Source: Pseudomonadota bacterium (GTDB lineage Bacteria > Pseudomonadota > Alphaproteobacteria > Rhizobiales > Rhizobiaceae). Taken from it: 64,000 nt of DNA. Location: contig JAEYDD010000041.1 in assembly GCA_023404095.1 (NCBI GenBank), positions 248,001 to 312,000 of the forward strand, written 5' to 3'. The notes below the pieces were generated by a model. The model saw nothing but the letters and a program-made list of their open reading frames with translations, was not told the origin of the DNA and did not search any database. Shown here piece by piece: positions 25,955 to 34,772 of the stretch. The position numbers and the translations under genes are program-made. Each line of letters begins with the position of its first letter. Position 1 is the first letter of the stretch.

Positions 25955-27577
25955 TCACAACACCAGGAAGTCGGCCGCCGTCAGATCAAGCCCTGCGCCG
26001 ATCTTGGCAAAATGCACCACCGCGCCCCTCCCGGAGCCGTCAGCATCGTAGGAAAGCGCGCCTGTTTTGCTGTCATAGACGATCCGGTCCGCGCCATCCG
26101 TCGCCTTTGCACCGATGACGAAAGCAGAAGCCGAGAGCGTGCCTGGTTTCAGCTTCGCGAAGATGTCCTGATCGAGAAGGATCCGGTCTGCGGAAACGTC
26201 GAATTCCCTGATGGTATCGACATTGGCCTTGCCAAGTCGCGTGTCGAAGACGAACTGGTCGCTGCCCGATCCACCAATCAATACATCGCTGCCTGCGCCG
26301 CCGCTCAGCCGGTCGTTGCCACCACCGCCGCTCAGGCGATCATTGCCGGCTCCGCCCGAAAGCCTGTCATCGCCAGCCTCTCCGTAGAGCCGGTCATCGC
26401 CCGCGCCGCCGAGAAGCACGTCCACGCCGGAACCGCCATAGAGTCGGTCCTCGCCGCCGCCGCCGCTCAACCGATCGTTGCCGCGGCCACCGAGCAACGT
26501 GTCATCGCCGCTGCGCCCGTGGATACTGTCGTCGCCAGCCAGCCCGTCGATCCTGTCGGGGAGGTTCGAGCCGCGCAGCGTATCCGCCTTTGCGGTCGGG
26601 CGGATATAGGCCTGACTGCCCTCATGGGTGCCGACCAGGCGATCGAGGTCGCGTTCGGGCGCGGCGAACGGGATGAAGCCGTCTTTCAATGCCAGCTTTT
26701 CAAACTGTGCGACGCGCTTGGTACCGTCGATGTAGTCGACCGCAAACACCGGCTTGCCGTTATCGAGGAAATCCCGTTTGAGGACCTCGATCGTCTCCTC
26801 GTCGGGATTTAGAAGGTTGTTCTCGTCGGCATCGCCGCCATGGTAGACGTCCTCCACCGCGATGGCGCCGATGGCGTCCAGATAGGCCTTCTTCCGTGCG
26901 GTATCGGAGCCGAGGTCGTTGATGATCCAGGCGCCGTTCTGCGGGATGACGAAGAAGTCCGGATTGGTCTCGCGCGCATGATCGGTCAGCGCGACGATGA
27001 AATCGACCATTCGCTGGGCTGCCTGCTTGACGTTCTTCGGATCGCCCGGCTCCCTGTCCTTGGCAGACACTTCCGCGCCCCAGAAATAATAGCCGTCGAC
27101 GATATCCAGATAGGCAGCGTCGAAGCCCGCCTTGACGATGGCGTCGAGGTCGCCGGTCTTCTTGTCGTTGAAGATGATCTTTTGCCAGTCCTTGTCCCAA
27201 TAGCGGACCTTGCGCGATTCAGGCCAATCGGGATTGAGCGGCCCGAGCCAGTCCGGCGCCTTGCCGGTGAGTTTGCCGGGCGCCTCGCCGCCGACCGTCC
27301 AGTTCTTGTGCCAGTAGTCGCGATAGTCGGAGGCCTCGCCTATGGAGATGTAGGAGACGACGACGGACCGCCCGCCCATACCATCCTTCATGCGGACGAT
27401 CTCGTCGTGGGAAAAGCGGCCGGCATTCGTCCCGTCGCGCGAAGAATCGATCACCAGAAGATCGTGCGTGGCCGACGCAAGCAGATTTGCGTTGGCGGGC
27501 TTGCCGTTGATCCCCTGCAGGGCATAGCCCCAGTTTTTTACGGCAACCCACCCCGTCGACGTCTCGAATTTCACCAT
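25955..27577 (-). CDS. GH114-like (TM1410/MJ1477) glycosidase domain fused to RTX calcium-binding repeats
   Basis: The 540-aa product has two parts. Residues about 8-315 match the TM1410/MJ1477 family, related to endo-alpha-1,4-polygalactosaminidases: KNWGYALQGINGK, LLVIDSSRDG, SYISIGEASDYRDYW, the acidic cluster in DAAYLDIVDGYYFWG and FVIPQNGAWI. Residues about 345-450 hold about ten RTX nonapeptides of the GGxGxDxLx kind (LSGGAGNDR, LYGEAGDDR, LIGGSGSDQF), followed by a C-terminal region of the kind used as a type I secretion signal. There is no N-terminal signal peptide, as expected for type I secretion. No transporter genes are next to it. AAGGGG lies 9 nt upstream of the ATG. A polysaccharide target is inferred from family only. 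Confidence 0.88.
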   Translation of the reverse strand: MVKFETSTGWVAVKNWGYALQGINGKPANANLLASATHDLLVIDSSRDGTNAGRFSHDEIVRMKDGMGGRSVVVSYISIGEASDYRDYWHKNWTVGGEAPGKLTGKAPDWLGPLNPDWPESRKVRYWDKDWQKIIFNDKKTGDLDAIVKAGFDAAYLDIVDGYYFWGAEVSAKDREPGDPKNVKQAAQRMVDFIVALTDHARETNPDFFVIPQNGAWIINDLGSDTARKKAYLDAIGAIAVEDVYHGGDADENNLLNPDEETIEVLKRDFLDNGKPVFAVDYIDGTKRVAQFEKLALKDGFIPFAAPERDLDRLVGTHEGSQAYIRPTAKADTLRGSNLPDRIDGLAGDDSIHGRSGDDTLLGGRGNDRLSGGGGEDRLYGGSGVDVLLGGAGDDRLYGEAGDDRLSGGAGNDRLSGGGGNDRLSGGAGSDVLIGGSGSDQFVFDTRLGKANVDTIREFDVSADRILLDQDIFAKLKPGTLSASAFVIGAKATDGADRIVYDSKTGALSYDADGSGRGAVVHFAKIGAGLDLTAADFLVL

Positions 27578-27799
27578 TCCGGTGCCCCTTGCTGAACGGC
27601 CCGAAACGGCCGGTCTTCACCTGTACGACCCGCCGATGCGCGCAGCCCCGGTCGACACGAGGCGTTGCATACGGGCTTAATCCTAACGCGTGGTAGCGGG
27701 GCTCGATGAAATTCGTGCAACGCGCCGAAAAAAGCGCCGCCCGTCATCTGACGGCAGCGCTTCGATTTCCTCGCTCAGGGATGCGATCGGAATGCCAGC

Positions 27800-30700
27800 T
27801 CACTCCGCCGCCTGCGCGGGTGGCGGCATCAGGTTTCGGTCTTCCACTTCGACCGGCTTCAGCGTCATCCGGGCGGCGGCATCCATTTCCCGCTGCAGCC
27901 GCTGCTCCTCGTCCGCATGCGGCTTGGTGAAGCGCGCGATGGTGAGGTAGGCCACGGGCGTCAGATAGAGGGTCACGACGGCAGCCAGGCCCAGTCCGCC
28001 GACCAGCACCCAGCCGAGCGAGATGCGCGCCTCGGCGCCCGCCCCGCTCGCCAGAACCAGCGGCAGCGCGCCGACGACGGTGGCGATCATCGTCATCATC
28101 ACCGGACGCAGGCGTATGTTCGAGGCATTCTCGATTGCGCTACGCACGTCCTGGCCGCGGTCGCGCAACTGATTGGCGAACTCCACGATCAGGATGCCGT
28201 TCTTGGCCATGATGCCGACGAGCAGCACCAGCCCGATCTGGCTGTAGATGTTGAGCGACGTTCCCGTCAGGATCATGGCGAAGACGGCGCATGCGAGCCC
28301 CAGCGGCACGGTCGTCATGATGATGACCGCACTGACGAAGCTTTCGAACTGGGCCGCCAGTACGAGGAAGATGATCACGATTGCAAAGCCGAAGGTGATC
28401 ATCAGCCCGTTAGCGTTTTCATCGAGCGTCGCAGCCTCCGCCATGGGTAGGAGGCGCGAGCCTTCCGGCAACAGCGGCTCGGCCATCTGCTGCACCATTT
28501 TCAGCGCGTCGCCGAGCGCCAGGCCATCCTTCAACCCGGCAGATAGCGAGACGGAGCGAAGCTGTTGCTCGCGCGCAAGCTGCGGCGCCACCGCCTGCTC
28601 CTTGAGTGTGGCGATCGACGACATCGGCACGATCTTGCCGTCCTTCGTCTTCAGAAAGATGTTTTCAAGGTCGGTCGGGTCGTTGACAGGATTGGTGGTC
28701 GACGAGATGAGCACAGGATAGGCCTGCCCCTCGACATAGACGTCGACGACGCTGGAGCCGTCGATCACCGCCTTCAGCGCGGAGGAAAGCCCGTTGATGT
28801 CGATGCCGAGATCGGACGCGCGTTCGCGGTCGATGGTCACGGATAGCTGCGCCTGGTTTGCCTCGTAGTTCAGCCGGACGTTCTCGAACCGGCCGCTGTC
28901 CTCGATCTTGCGCACCAGTTCGGCCGCGGCATCGCCCAGCTTCTGGTAGTCGTTGCCGATCAGGGCGACCTGCAGGCCGCTGCCGGCGCCGCGAATGCCG
29001 AGGCTGTTCGGCTGGATCGCAAAGGCGCGAACTGAAGGCACGTCGGCGGTTGCGGCATTGATATCGGTCACGATCTGCTGCTGCGTGCGCTCGCGCTCGT
29101 TCCATGGGGCAAGGGTCAGCACCATGAAGCCGCTATTGGCCGAACCGCCCTGGCCGGAGACCGAGTACATGTTGACGATCTCGCCGCTGTCGTAGAGCGG
29201 TCTCAGCTTCTCCTCGATCAGCCGCATCTGCTCCTGCGTGTATTCCAGCGACACACCCTGCGGCGCGTTGATGCGCATCATCACCAGCGAACGGTCCTCG
29301 TTCGGCGTCAGCTCCGACTTCAGCGTCAGGAAGGCGCCGGCGCCGAAGGCGGTGAACAGCAGGGCGACCACGTAGACGACGAGAGGGGCATTCAGGCAGG
29401 CGCGCAGCGTTCTGCGATAGAATCCGGAGGCGAATGCACCGATGCGCCCGAGGATGCCGCCGTGCCCGTGATCGGCCTTTTCCTTCGTCAGCATGCGCGA
29501 GGCGAGCATTGGACAAAGGGTCAGCGCCACAAAACCCGAAAGGATGAGCGCGAATGCCAGCACGAAGCCGAATTCGCGGAAGAGCCGCCCCGTCTGGCCA
29601 GGAAGGAAGGACAGCGGCACGAAGACCGCGCACAGCGTGGCGGTGGTCGCGATGACGGCGAAGAAGACCTCGAGCGTGCCGAGCACGGCCGCCGCGCGCG
29701 GCCCCAACCCCTCGGCCCGCCGCCGCACGATGTTCTCGAGCACGACGATCGCGTCGTCCACGACGAGGCCGGTCGCAAGCACGATCGCAAGCAGGGTAAG
29801 GATATTGATCGAAAAGCCGGCGAGATAGATCGCCGCCAGTGTGCCAATGAGCGCAATCGGCATGCTGATCGTCGGGATCAGCGTGGCGCGCCAGTCAAGC
29901 AGGAAGAGATAGATCACCAGCGTGACGATGATCACGGCCACCGCCAGCGCGATCTCGACCTCGTGCAGCGCGCCCTGGATGAACACCGCGTCGTCACTCG
30001 TCACGCGCAGTTCGGTACCCTCGGGCAGGATGCCCTTGAGCTGCTCGACCGTCGCGCGGACGCCTTGCGAAATATCGAGCGTGTTGGATTGCGCCTGGCG
30101 GATGATGCCAAGCCCGATGCCCGGCCGGCCGTTCGATCGCAATGCCGTGGTGCCGTCGTCCGGTCCGAGCGTGATCGTGGCGATGTCACCCAGCCGCACG
30201 CGGTTCTGCAGCAGCAGGTTTTCGAAATCCTCAGGCGTTGCGAGATCCGCTGTCGCCCGCACCGTGAGGTCCTGGTTCACACTGGTCAGAGACCCGGCCG
30301 GCACGTCGAAGGAGGCGGTCTGCAGCGCCGTGCTGAGGTCGGCAATCGTCAGACCACGGCTTGCAAGCTTTGCCTGATCGATATCGACGCGGAAAACCTT
30401 TTCCTGTTCGCCGGAAACGTCCACGTCGGCGACGCCTTCGACCGCGGCCAGCCTGTCGGTGACCTCGTTTTCAGCCAAAAGCGTCAGGTCTTCCATCGAC
30501 AGCCGGTCGGAAGTCAGCGCAAGCCGCATGATCGGCTGACTGTCCGCATCCGCCTTGACGACGCGCGGCTCCTCGGCGCCGTCGGGTATCTGGTTCGCCA
30601 CGCGACCAAGCGCGTCTCGAACGTCGTTCGCCGCCTGGCTGACGTCTGTGGTGTCGGTAAATTGCAGCGTCACGCGGCTCCGGCCGAACGAGGACGTGGA

Positions 30701-30985
30701 CGAGATGTCCTTGATGCCCTGCACCCGGGAGACCGCACCTTCGATCACGTCGGTCAGTTCCCGGTCCACCGTTTCGGGGGAAGCGCCCTCGAACTCGGTC
30801 GTGACGCTGATCACCGGCTGGTCGACCGAGGGAAGCTCGCGAATTTCGACGCCATTGAAGGCTGCAAGGCCAGCGACAACGATCAGCGTATTGACGACGA
30901 GCGCAAAGATCGGCCGGCGAACGAAAAGTGCGGTAAAACCGGCCTGTCCGCCCTGGCTGTGGGTATCCGCCTCGCCCTTGGCCAT
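27800..30985 (-). CDS. RND efflux pump, inner-membrane transporter (HAE1/AcrB type)
   Basis: This proton-driven drug/solute exporter of about 1061 aa carries the standard duplicated layout of 12 membrane helices and two large periplasmic loops. The first helix is ALVVNTLIVVAGLAAF, followed by the porter start GVEIRELPSVDQPVISVTTEFEGASPETV. The proton relay Asp pair is in TGLVVDDAIVVLENIVRRR (helix 4). The second half begins near APLVVYVVALLFTAFGAGAF and ends with LPLVLASGAGAEARISLGWVLVGGL. The ATG overlaps the stop of the upstream adaptor gene (TGATG), so the two are translationally coupled. The outer-membrane channel is not encoded here and must come from elsewhere. The substrate is unknown. 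Confidence 0.95.
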   Translation of the reverse strand: MAKGEADTHSQGGQAGFTALFVRRPIFALVVNTLIVVAGLAAFNGVEIRELPSVDQPVISVTTEFEGASPETVDRELTDVIEGAVSRVQGIKDISSTSSFGRSRVTLQFTDTTDVSQAANDVRDALGRVANQIPDGAEEPRVVKADADSQPIMRLALTSDRLSMEDLTLLAENEVTDRLAAVEGVADVDVSGEQEKVFRVDIDQAKLASRGLTIADLSTALQTASFDVPAGSLTSVNQDLTVRATADLATPEDFENLLLQNRVRLGDIATITLGPDDGTTALRSNGRPGIGLGIIRQAQSNTLDISQGVRATVEQLKGILPEGTELRVTSDDAVFIQGALHEVEIALAVAVIIVTLVIYLFLLDWRATLIPTISMPIALIGTLAAIYLAGFSINILTLLAIVLATGLVVDDAIVVLENIVRRRAEGLGPRAAAVLGTLEVFFAVIATTATLCAVFVPLSFLPGQTGRLFREFGFVLAFALILSGFVALTLCPMLASRMLTKEKADHGHGGILGRIGAFASGFYRRTLRACLNAPLVVYVVALLFTAFGAGAFLTLKSELTPNEDRSLVMMRINAPQGVSLEYTQEQMRLIEEKLRPLYDSGEIVNMYSVSGQGGSANSGFMVLTLAPWNERERTQQQIVTDINAATADVPSVRAFAIQPNSLGIRGAGSGLQVALIGNDYQKLGDAAAELVRKIEDSGRFENVRLNYEANQAQLSVTIDRERASDLGIDINGLSSALKAVIDGSSVVDVYVEGQAYPVLISSTTNPVNDPTDLENIFLKTKDGKIVPMSSIATLKEQAVAPQLAREQQLRSVSLSAGLKDGLALGDALKMVQQMAEPLLPEGSRLLPMAEAATLDENANGLMITFGFAIVIIFLVLAAQFESFVSAVIIMTTVPLGLACAVFAMILTGTSLNIYSQIGLVLLVGIMAKNGILIVEFANQLRDRGQDVRSAIENASNIRLRPVMMTMIATVVGALPLVLASGAGAEARISLGWVLVGGLGLAAVVTLYLTPVAYLTIARFTKPHADEEQRLQREMDAAARMTLKPVEVEDRNLMPPPAQAAE

Positions 30986-32160
30986 CACGTGCCCTCCGCC
31001 ACGGCGGGCTGGGCAGGTGCTGCGGCTGCACCCATGATCTTGACTTCGCTCCCGTCACGCAGGCGCTGCAGACCCTCGGTAACGACCATGTCGTTCTCGG
31101 CAAGCTTGGCATCGACAAGAACCTTGTCGGGATTGCGCTGGATGATGAGGACCGGAACCTTCTCCGCCTTCTCGCCGACGATATGCCAGACGTAGGAGCC
31201 TTCGGCGCTCCACTGCAGCGCCAGCGGATCGACGCTGGGATAGCGATCGCCCGCGAATTGCATCGATACCGAGAACGACATGCCGGCGCGCAGGACGTCT
31301 TCCGGGTTGTCTATTTTTGCGCGGACACGCAGCGTGCGGCTTGCCTGATCGATACGGTTGTCGACGGCCTCCACAGAGCCGGTGAACGTTTCTCCCGGCC
31401 GGGCGATGGCTGTCGCCGAAACCGGCCCGCCCACGCGGATCTTGTTGACGAAACGCTCCGGTACCCAGAAATCGACAAGGATGTCAGACCGGTCGTCCAC
31501 CCGCGCGATTTCGCTTGCGGTCGTGACATAGTCCCCGGGATTGACGGAGATGATGCCGACGACACCGTCATAGGGCGCATTGATGTCGCGGCGGCTAAGG
31601 TCGAGCTCGGCCTTCTGCAGCGCCAGTTCCGCCGCCTTCAGTTCGTCACGGGCGTCCTGGATCGCCACGTCCGTCACGGCGGCCGCCCGCTTCAGGTTTT
31701 CGTAGCGTTTCACCTTGTCGGCCGCACGATCGCGCGTCAGCCGCGCCTGATCCGCTGCGATCCGCTGCTCGTCATTGTCCAATCGCGCGATCACCTGCCC
31801 CGATGTCACCTTGTCGCCCGACTTGACGAACACCTCGATCAGGTTGCCGGTCGAATAGGGCGTCACGACGACGCTGCGGATCGCTTCACCATCGCCGATC
31901 GCGTTCAGGCGGTCGTTTACAACCGCAAAAGCCACCGGCTTCGTCGCAACCAGCATCGGGCCGCCGAAGCCGCCGCCCTGCCGGCGGGCGCCGCCACCCT
32001 TCTCTGCCGCGCCGTCCGAAGGCGCAACCCAGGCAACCAGCCCGCCGGGGACTCCCGCTGCCTTCAACGTGTCGGCGGCCCCCGGGGCGAGACGGCCCCA
32101 GACGAGAACGCCAATGCCGACCACGGCAAGGCTGACAAGCAGTTGCTTCCAAATGCGCAT
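30985..32160 (-). CDS. RND efflux periplasmic adaptor subunit (HlyD/MFP family)
   Basis: This 391-aa membrane fusion protein links the RND pump to an outer-membrane channel. An N-terminal anchor (LLVSLAVVGIGVLVWGRLAPG) is followed by the lipoyl/barrel-sandwich halves (VVVTPYSTGNLIEVFVKSGDKVTSGQVIARLDNDEQ and the returning INAPYDGVVGIISVNPGDYV). Between them is a helical hairpin of about 70 residues, and the beta-barrel and membrane-proximal domains follow (VDFWVPERFVNKIRVGG, TLRVRAKIDNPEDVLRAGMSFSVSM). It is first in the two-gene efflux operon. The 267-bp divergent region in front of it contains the 10-bp palindrome ATTACGTAAT (32262-32271), a possible regulator site. Confidence 0.95.
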   Translation of the reverse strand: MRIWKQLLVSLAVVGIGVLVWGRLAPGAADTLKAAGVPGGLVAWVAPSDGAAEKGGGARRQGGGFGGPMLVATKPVAFAVVNDRLNAIGDGEAIRSVVVTPYSTGNLIEVFVKSGDKVTSGQVIARLDNDEQRIAADQARLTRDRAADKVKRYENLKRAAAVTDVAIQDARDELKAAELALQKAELDLSRRDINAPYDGVVGIISVNPGDYVTTASEIARVDDRSDILVDFWVPERFVNKIRVGGPVSATAIARPGETFTGSVEAVDNRIDQASRTLRVRAKIDNPEDVLRAGMSFSVSMQFAGDRYPSVDPLALQWSAEGSYVWHIVGEKAEKVPVLIIQRNPDKVLVDAKLAENDMVVTEGLQRLRDGSEVKIMGAAAAPAQPAVAEGT

Positions 32161-32427
32161 TCAGGACTCCGGACATGACTTGGCTTCCGCTTCCAGAGCG
32201 GTTCGCCGATCGCGCCAAGTATCGTGTTTTGGCCCTGAACCGGCAATGAAAGAATAACAACATTACGTAATTGTAAGAATTGGTGGAAAATCCATTCCCT
32301 ACCCTCCGCAATGGCTGGAACGCCGGCGTCTGGACCGTGCGCCGGCTTGTTGCTAGCGTTCCTCCCGGCGGCCAGTATCCGCCCATTTATTAGAGAACTA
32401 AAATATATTTTTGGAAGGGGAATTTGA

Positions 32428-33246
32428 ATGTGCAACGCATGCGTCATCGAATCGGTAAAGACCAACATGCTCTCGCGGCGCGGCCTCTTTAGAGCCGCCG
32501 CGGCGGGCGCAGTCACGGCCGCCGCAGTGGGCACCGGCGCACTGAGCCCGGCGATCGCCGCAGCGCCCGCGAGCGTGACCGACCTGAGCCACGAACTCTA
32601 CGAGGAGTTTCCCACCTTCTTCGGCGCGCAGCAGTTTTTCCGCGAGCAGAAGTTCAATTTCAAGGAACATACGTTCAACCTGTTCGAACTGCGCTACAGC
32701 GAGCACACCGGCACGCACATGGACGCGCCGCTGCACTTCTCGGCGGACGGGCTGTCGGTCGCGGAAATCCCGGTCGAAAACCTCGTGGTGCCTCTGGCCG
32801 TCATCGACATCAGGGAGAAGGCCGCAGCCAATCCCGATGCCCAGCTGACACCTGACGACCTCAAGGCATGGATCGCCGCGAACGGCGAGATTCCCGACAA
32901 TGCCTGCGTCGCCCTGAATTCCGGCTGGTCGATCCATCTCGGCACCGACAAGTTCCGCAATGCGGATACCGAGGGCAAGATGCATTTCCCCGGCTTCCAC
33001 GTCGAGGCAGTCCATGCCCTGCTGGAAACCAAAACGGCCGGGATCGCGGTCGACACGCTGTCCCTCGACTATGGAATTTCGCCCGACTTTGCCACCCACA
33101 ACACCTGGCTGCCCGCAGGCCGGTGGGGCCTTGAAGCGGTTGCAAATCTGGACAAGCTGCCGGCGAAGGGCGCCACGCTCGTGGTCGGCGCGCCGAAGGT
33201 GCGCGGCGGCACGGGCGGCCCCGCCCGCGTCCTGGCGCTGGTCTGA
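32428..33246 (+). CDS. Tat-exported cyclase family protein (kynurenine formamidase-like fold)
   Basis: This 272-aa metal-dependent hydrolase/cyclase of PF04199 has the metal motif HTGTHMDAPLHF at about residues 92-103 and a later Asp/His site in DFATHNTWL. Residues about 14-45 (MLSRRGLFRAAAAGAVTAAAVGTGALSPAIA) form a twin-arginine signal, indicating export as a folded protein. The ATG at 32428 has the strong site GGAAGGGG about 8 nt upstream, which fixes a start with the unusual N-terminus MCNACVIESVK before the Tat signal. Substrates of exported members are unknown. It is followed by an AhpD-like gene 70 bp downstream. Confidence 0.88.
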   Translation: MCNACVIESVKTNMLSRRGLFRAAAAGAVTAAAVGTGALSPAIAAAPASVTDLSHELYEEFPTFFGAQQFFREQKFNFKEHTFNLFELRYSEHTGTHMDAPLHFSADGLSVAEIPVENLVVPLAVIDIREKAAANPDAQLTPDDLKAWIAANGEIPDNACVALNSGWSIHLGTDKFRNADTEGKMHFPGFHVEAVHALLETKTAGIAVDTLSLDYGISPDFATHNTWLPAGRWGLEAVANLDKLPAKGATLVVGAPKVRGGTGGPARVLALV

Positions 33247-33316
33247 CCCAAGAAGGCGAACCGGCGGCGTTTCGCCGTCGCCGGTACCGCCTCCGGCATA
33301 AGAGGAGTAAGAGCCC

Positions 33317-33724
33317 ATGAGCACGATCAGACCGGCAGCCGACCTCGAGGCCGACCCGCGCGTCAAGGCGGTGTTCGACGACATCCGCGCGACGCGCAAG
33401 TCCGATTTCATCAACAATATGTGGCTTTACCTCGCCTTCGACCCGGCCCTGCTGGAAAGCACCTGGCGGGAGGTGAAGGCCGTCATGGCGACGCCGTCGG
33501 CGCTCGACCCGCTGGTAAAGGAGATGCTCTATATCGCGGTTTCCGTTACCAACGGCTGCAGCTACTGCGTCCACTCGCACACGGCAGCGGCAAAGGCCAA
33601 GGGCATGAGCCCGGCACAGCATGCGGAACTTCTCGCCATCATTTCGTTGGCCGGCAAGACCAACCAGCTCGCGACCGCGCTGCAGTTGCCTGTGGACGCC
33701 GCTTTCGACGCCGACCGCAACTGA
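33317..33724 (+). CDS. Carboxymuconolactone decarboxylase / AhpD-like family protein
   Basis: This 135-aa all-helical protein has the alkylhydroperoxidase core motif TNGCSYCVHSHTAAAKAKGMS. The two redox Cys (CSYC) and following His of the AhpD active site, and the upstream Glu in VKEMLYIAVSV, are in place. AhpD members are peroxidases or thiol oxidoreductases with an uncertain reductant. It lies 70 bp behind the Tat-exported cyclase gene with AGAGGAGTAAGAG before the ATG, so the two are probably one transcript. The functional link between them is not evident from sequence. No signal peptide is present, so it is cytoplasmic. Confidence 0.9.
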   Translation: MSTIRPAADLEADPRVKAVFDDIRATRKSDFINNMWLYLAFDPALLESTWREVKAVMATPSALDPLVKEMLYIAVSVTNGCSYCVHSHTAAAKAKGMSPAQHAELLAIISLAGKTNQLATALQLPVDAAFDADRN

Positions 33725-33918
33725 TCGAGGGATGCCCCATGCATGGATCCGCCCGGAGGCAAGCGCCTCGGGCGGCCATTTGTTGCGCCTTTGCATCGGT
33801 GTCGACCTCCCGCGCGCCCATGACGGAGATGTGATGGGCCCGCCGTATTGTCATGCCGCGGAGAACACCGCTAGGCATAATTCACACGTGCAATTTCACC
33901 TGAAAGACACTTCCTGAA

Positions 33919-34617
33919 ATGTCCGCCGAATTCCTCCCGTCACGCAGAGCGTTCGTTCTCGCTGCCGCATCCGCCATGCTTGCAGGTTGCACCACCACCG
34001 GTCCCGGCGGGCGCAGCGCTCCCGTCCCAGTGGCGCCCCGGCGTCCAATCGTGCCGCCGACGGCTGCGGAGCTGGATGTCATGTACGGTCCCGTCGAGGA
34101 CGGCGGCTACACGATCCCGGCCATCCCCTATCAGCAGATCGATCCCAAGTATTACCGCCAGCGGGTCGCCGATCCCACGGGCGAACGCGCCGGCACGGTC
34201 GTCGTCGACACGCCGAACCGCTTCCTCTACGTCGTCGAGCCGGGCGGGACTGCCATGCGCTACGGGGTCGGCATCGGCCGCGACGGCTTTTCCTGGGAAG
34301 GCGAAGGCACGATCCACTGGCGCCAGCCCTGGCCCCGCTGGAAGCCGCCCAACGAGATGGTCGCGCGCCAGCCGGAACTCGTGAAATATTCGATCGAGAA
34401 CGGCGGCATGGCACCCGGCCTGAAGAATCCACTCGGCGCCCGCGCGCTTTATATCTTCCAGAACGGCCAGGACACGCTGTATCGCCTTCACGGCAACCCC
34501 GAATGGCGCTCGATCGGCAAGGCCGTCTCTTCCGGTTGCGTCCGCCTGATGAACCAGGACGTCATCGACCTCTACGATCGCGTGCCCTACCACGCGCGGA
34601 TCGTCGTTCGCCAGTAG
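33919..34617 (+). CDS. L,D-transpeptidase lipoprotein (YkuD / ErfK family)
   Basis: This 232-aa envelope enzyme forms 3-3 peptidoglycan cross-links or attaches proteins to the wall. The signal carries a lipobox ending in LAGC at about residue 23, so it should be a lipoprotein. The YkuD domain runs from about residue 88 (GTVVVDTPNRFLYVVEPGGTAMRYGVGIGRDGFSW) to the active site, with the His in YRLHGNPEWRSIG and the nucleophile Cys in VSSGCVRLMNQDVIDLYDRV. The stop codon lies inside the first of two 12-bp tandem copies (34610-34633). It stands alone between the AhpD-like and helicase genes. Confidence 0.93.
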   Translation: MSAEFLPSRRAFVLAAASAMLAGCTTTGPGGRSAPVPVAPRRPIVPPTAAELDVMYGPVEDGGYTIPAIPYQQIDPKYYRQRVADPTGERAGTVVVDTPNRFLYVVEPGGTAMRYGVGIGRDGFSWEGEGTIHWRQPWPRWKPPNEMVARQPELVKYSIENGGMAPGLKNPLGARALYIFQNGQDTLYRLHGNPEWRSIGKAVSSGCVRLMNQDVIDLYDRVPYHARIVVRQ

Positions 34618-34633
34618 CGGCGCCAGTAGCGGC
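34610..34633 (+). repeat. 12-bp tandem duplication across the L,D-transpeptidase stop codon
   Basis: GCCAGTAGCGGC occurs twice, head to tail. The first copy holds the last coding bases and the TAG stop; the second copy is in the 3' untranslated region and preserves a second, in-frame TAG 12 bp later. Confidence 0.9.
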
Positions 34634-34772
34634 GCCACAATCGGACAAGGGGATCGCCCGCGACAGGATGGGACGCGGGCGGCACCGTGCCGCACCTGAT
34701 TCGGCGGTATGCGCGGAATAAAAGCAGAACGCGCAACTGGCCTTTCGCCCCCGAATCACTACATTGAGCCGC

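Noticed and set aside
26260..26560. Repetitive DNA that could be taken for a CRISPR or tandem array
   Set aside because: The repeats are 27-bp-type coding repeats for RTX nonapeptides within an open frame, without spacers.
32262..32271. Palindrome ATTACGTAAT as a defined regulator box
   Set aside because: Ten bases are too short to assign to a regulator and no regulator gene is adjacent; noted only in the adaptor entry.
30985..32427. RND pump pair considered as a possible novel system
   Set aside because: It is an ordinary adaptor-transporter operon with standard motifs. The missing outer-membrane channel is common because channels are shared.
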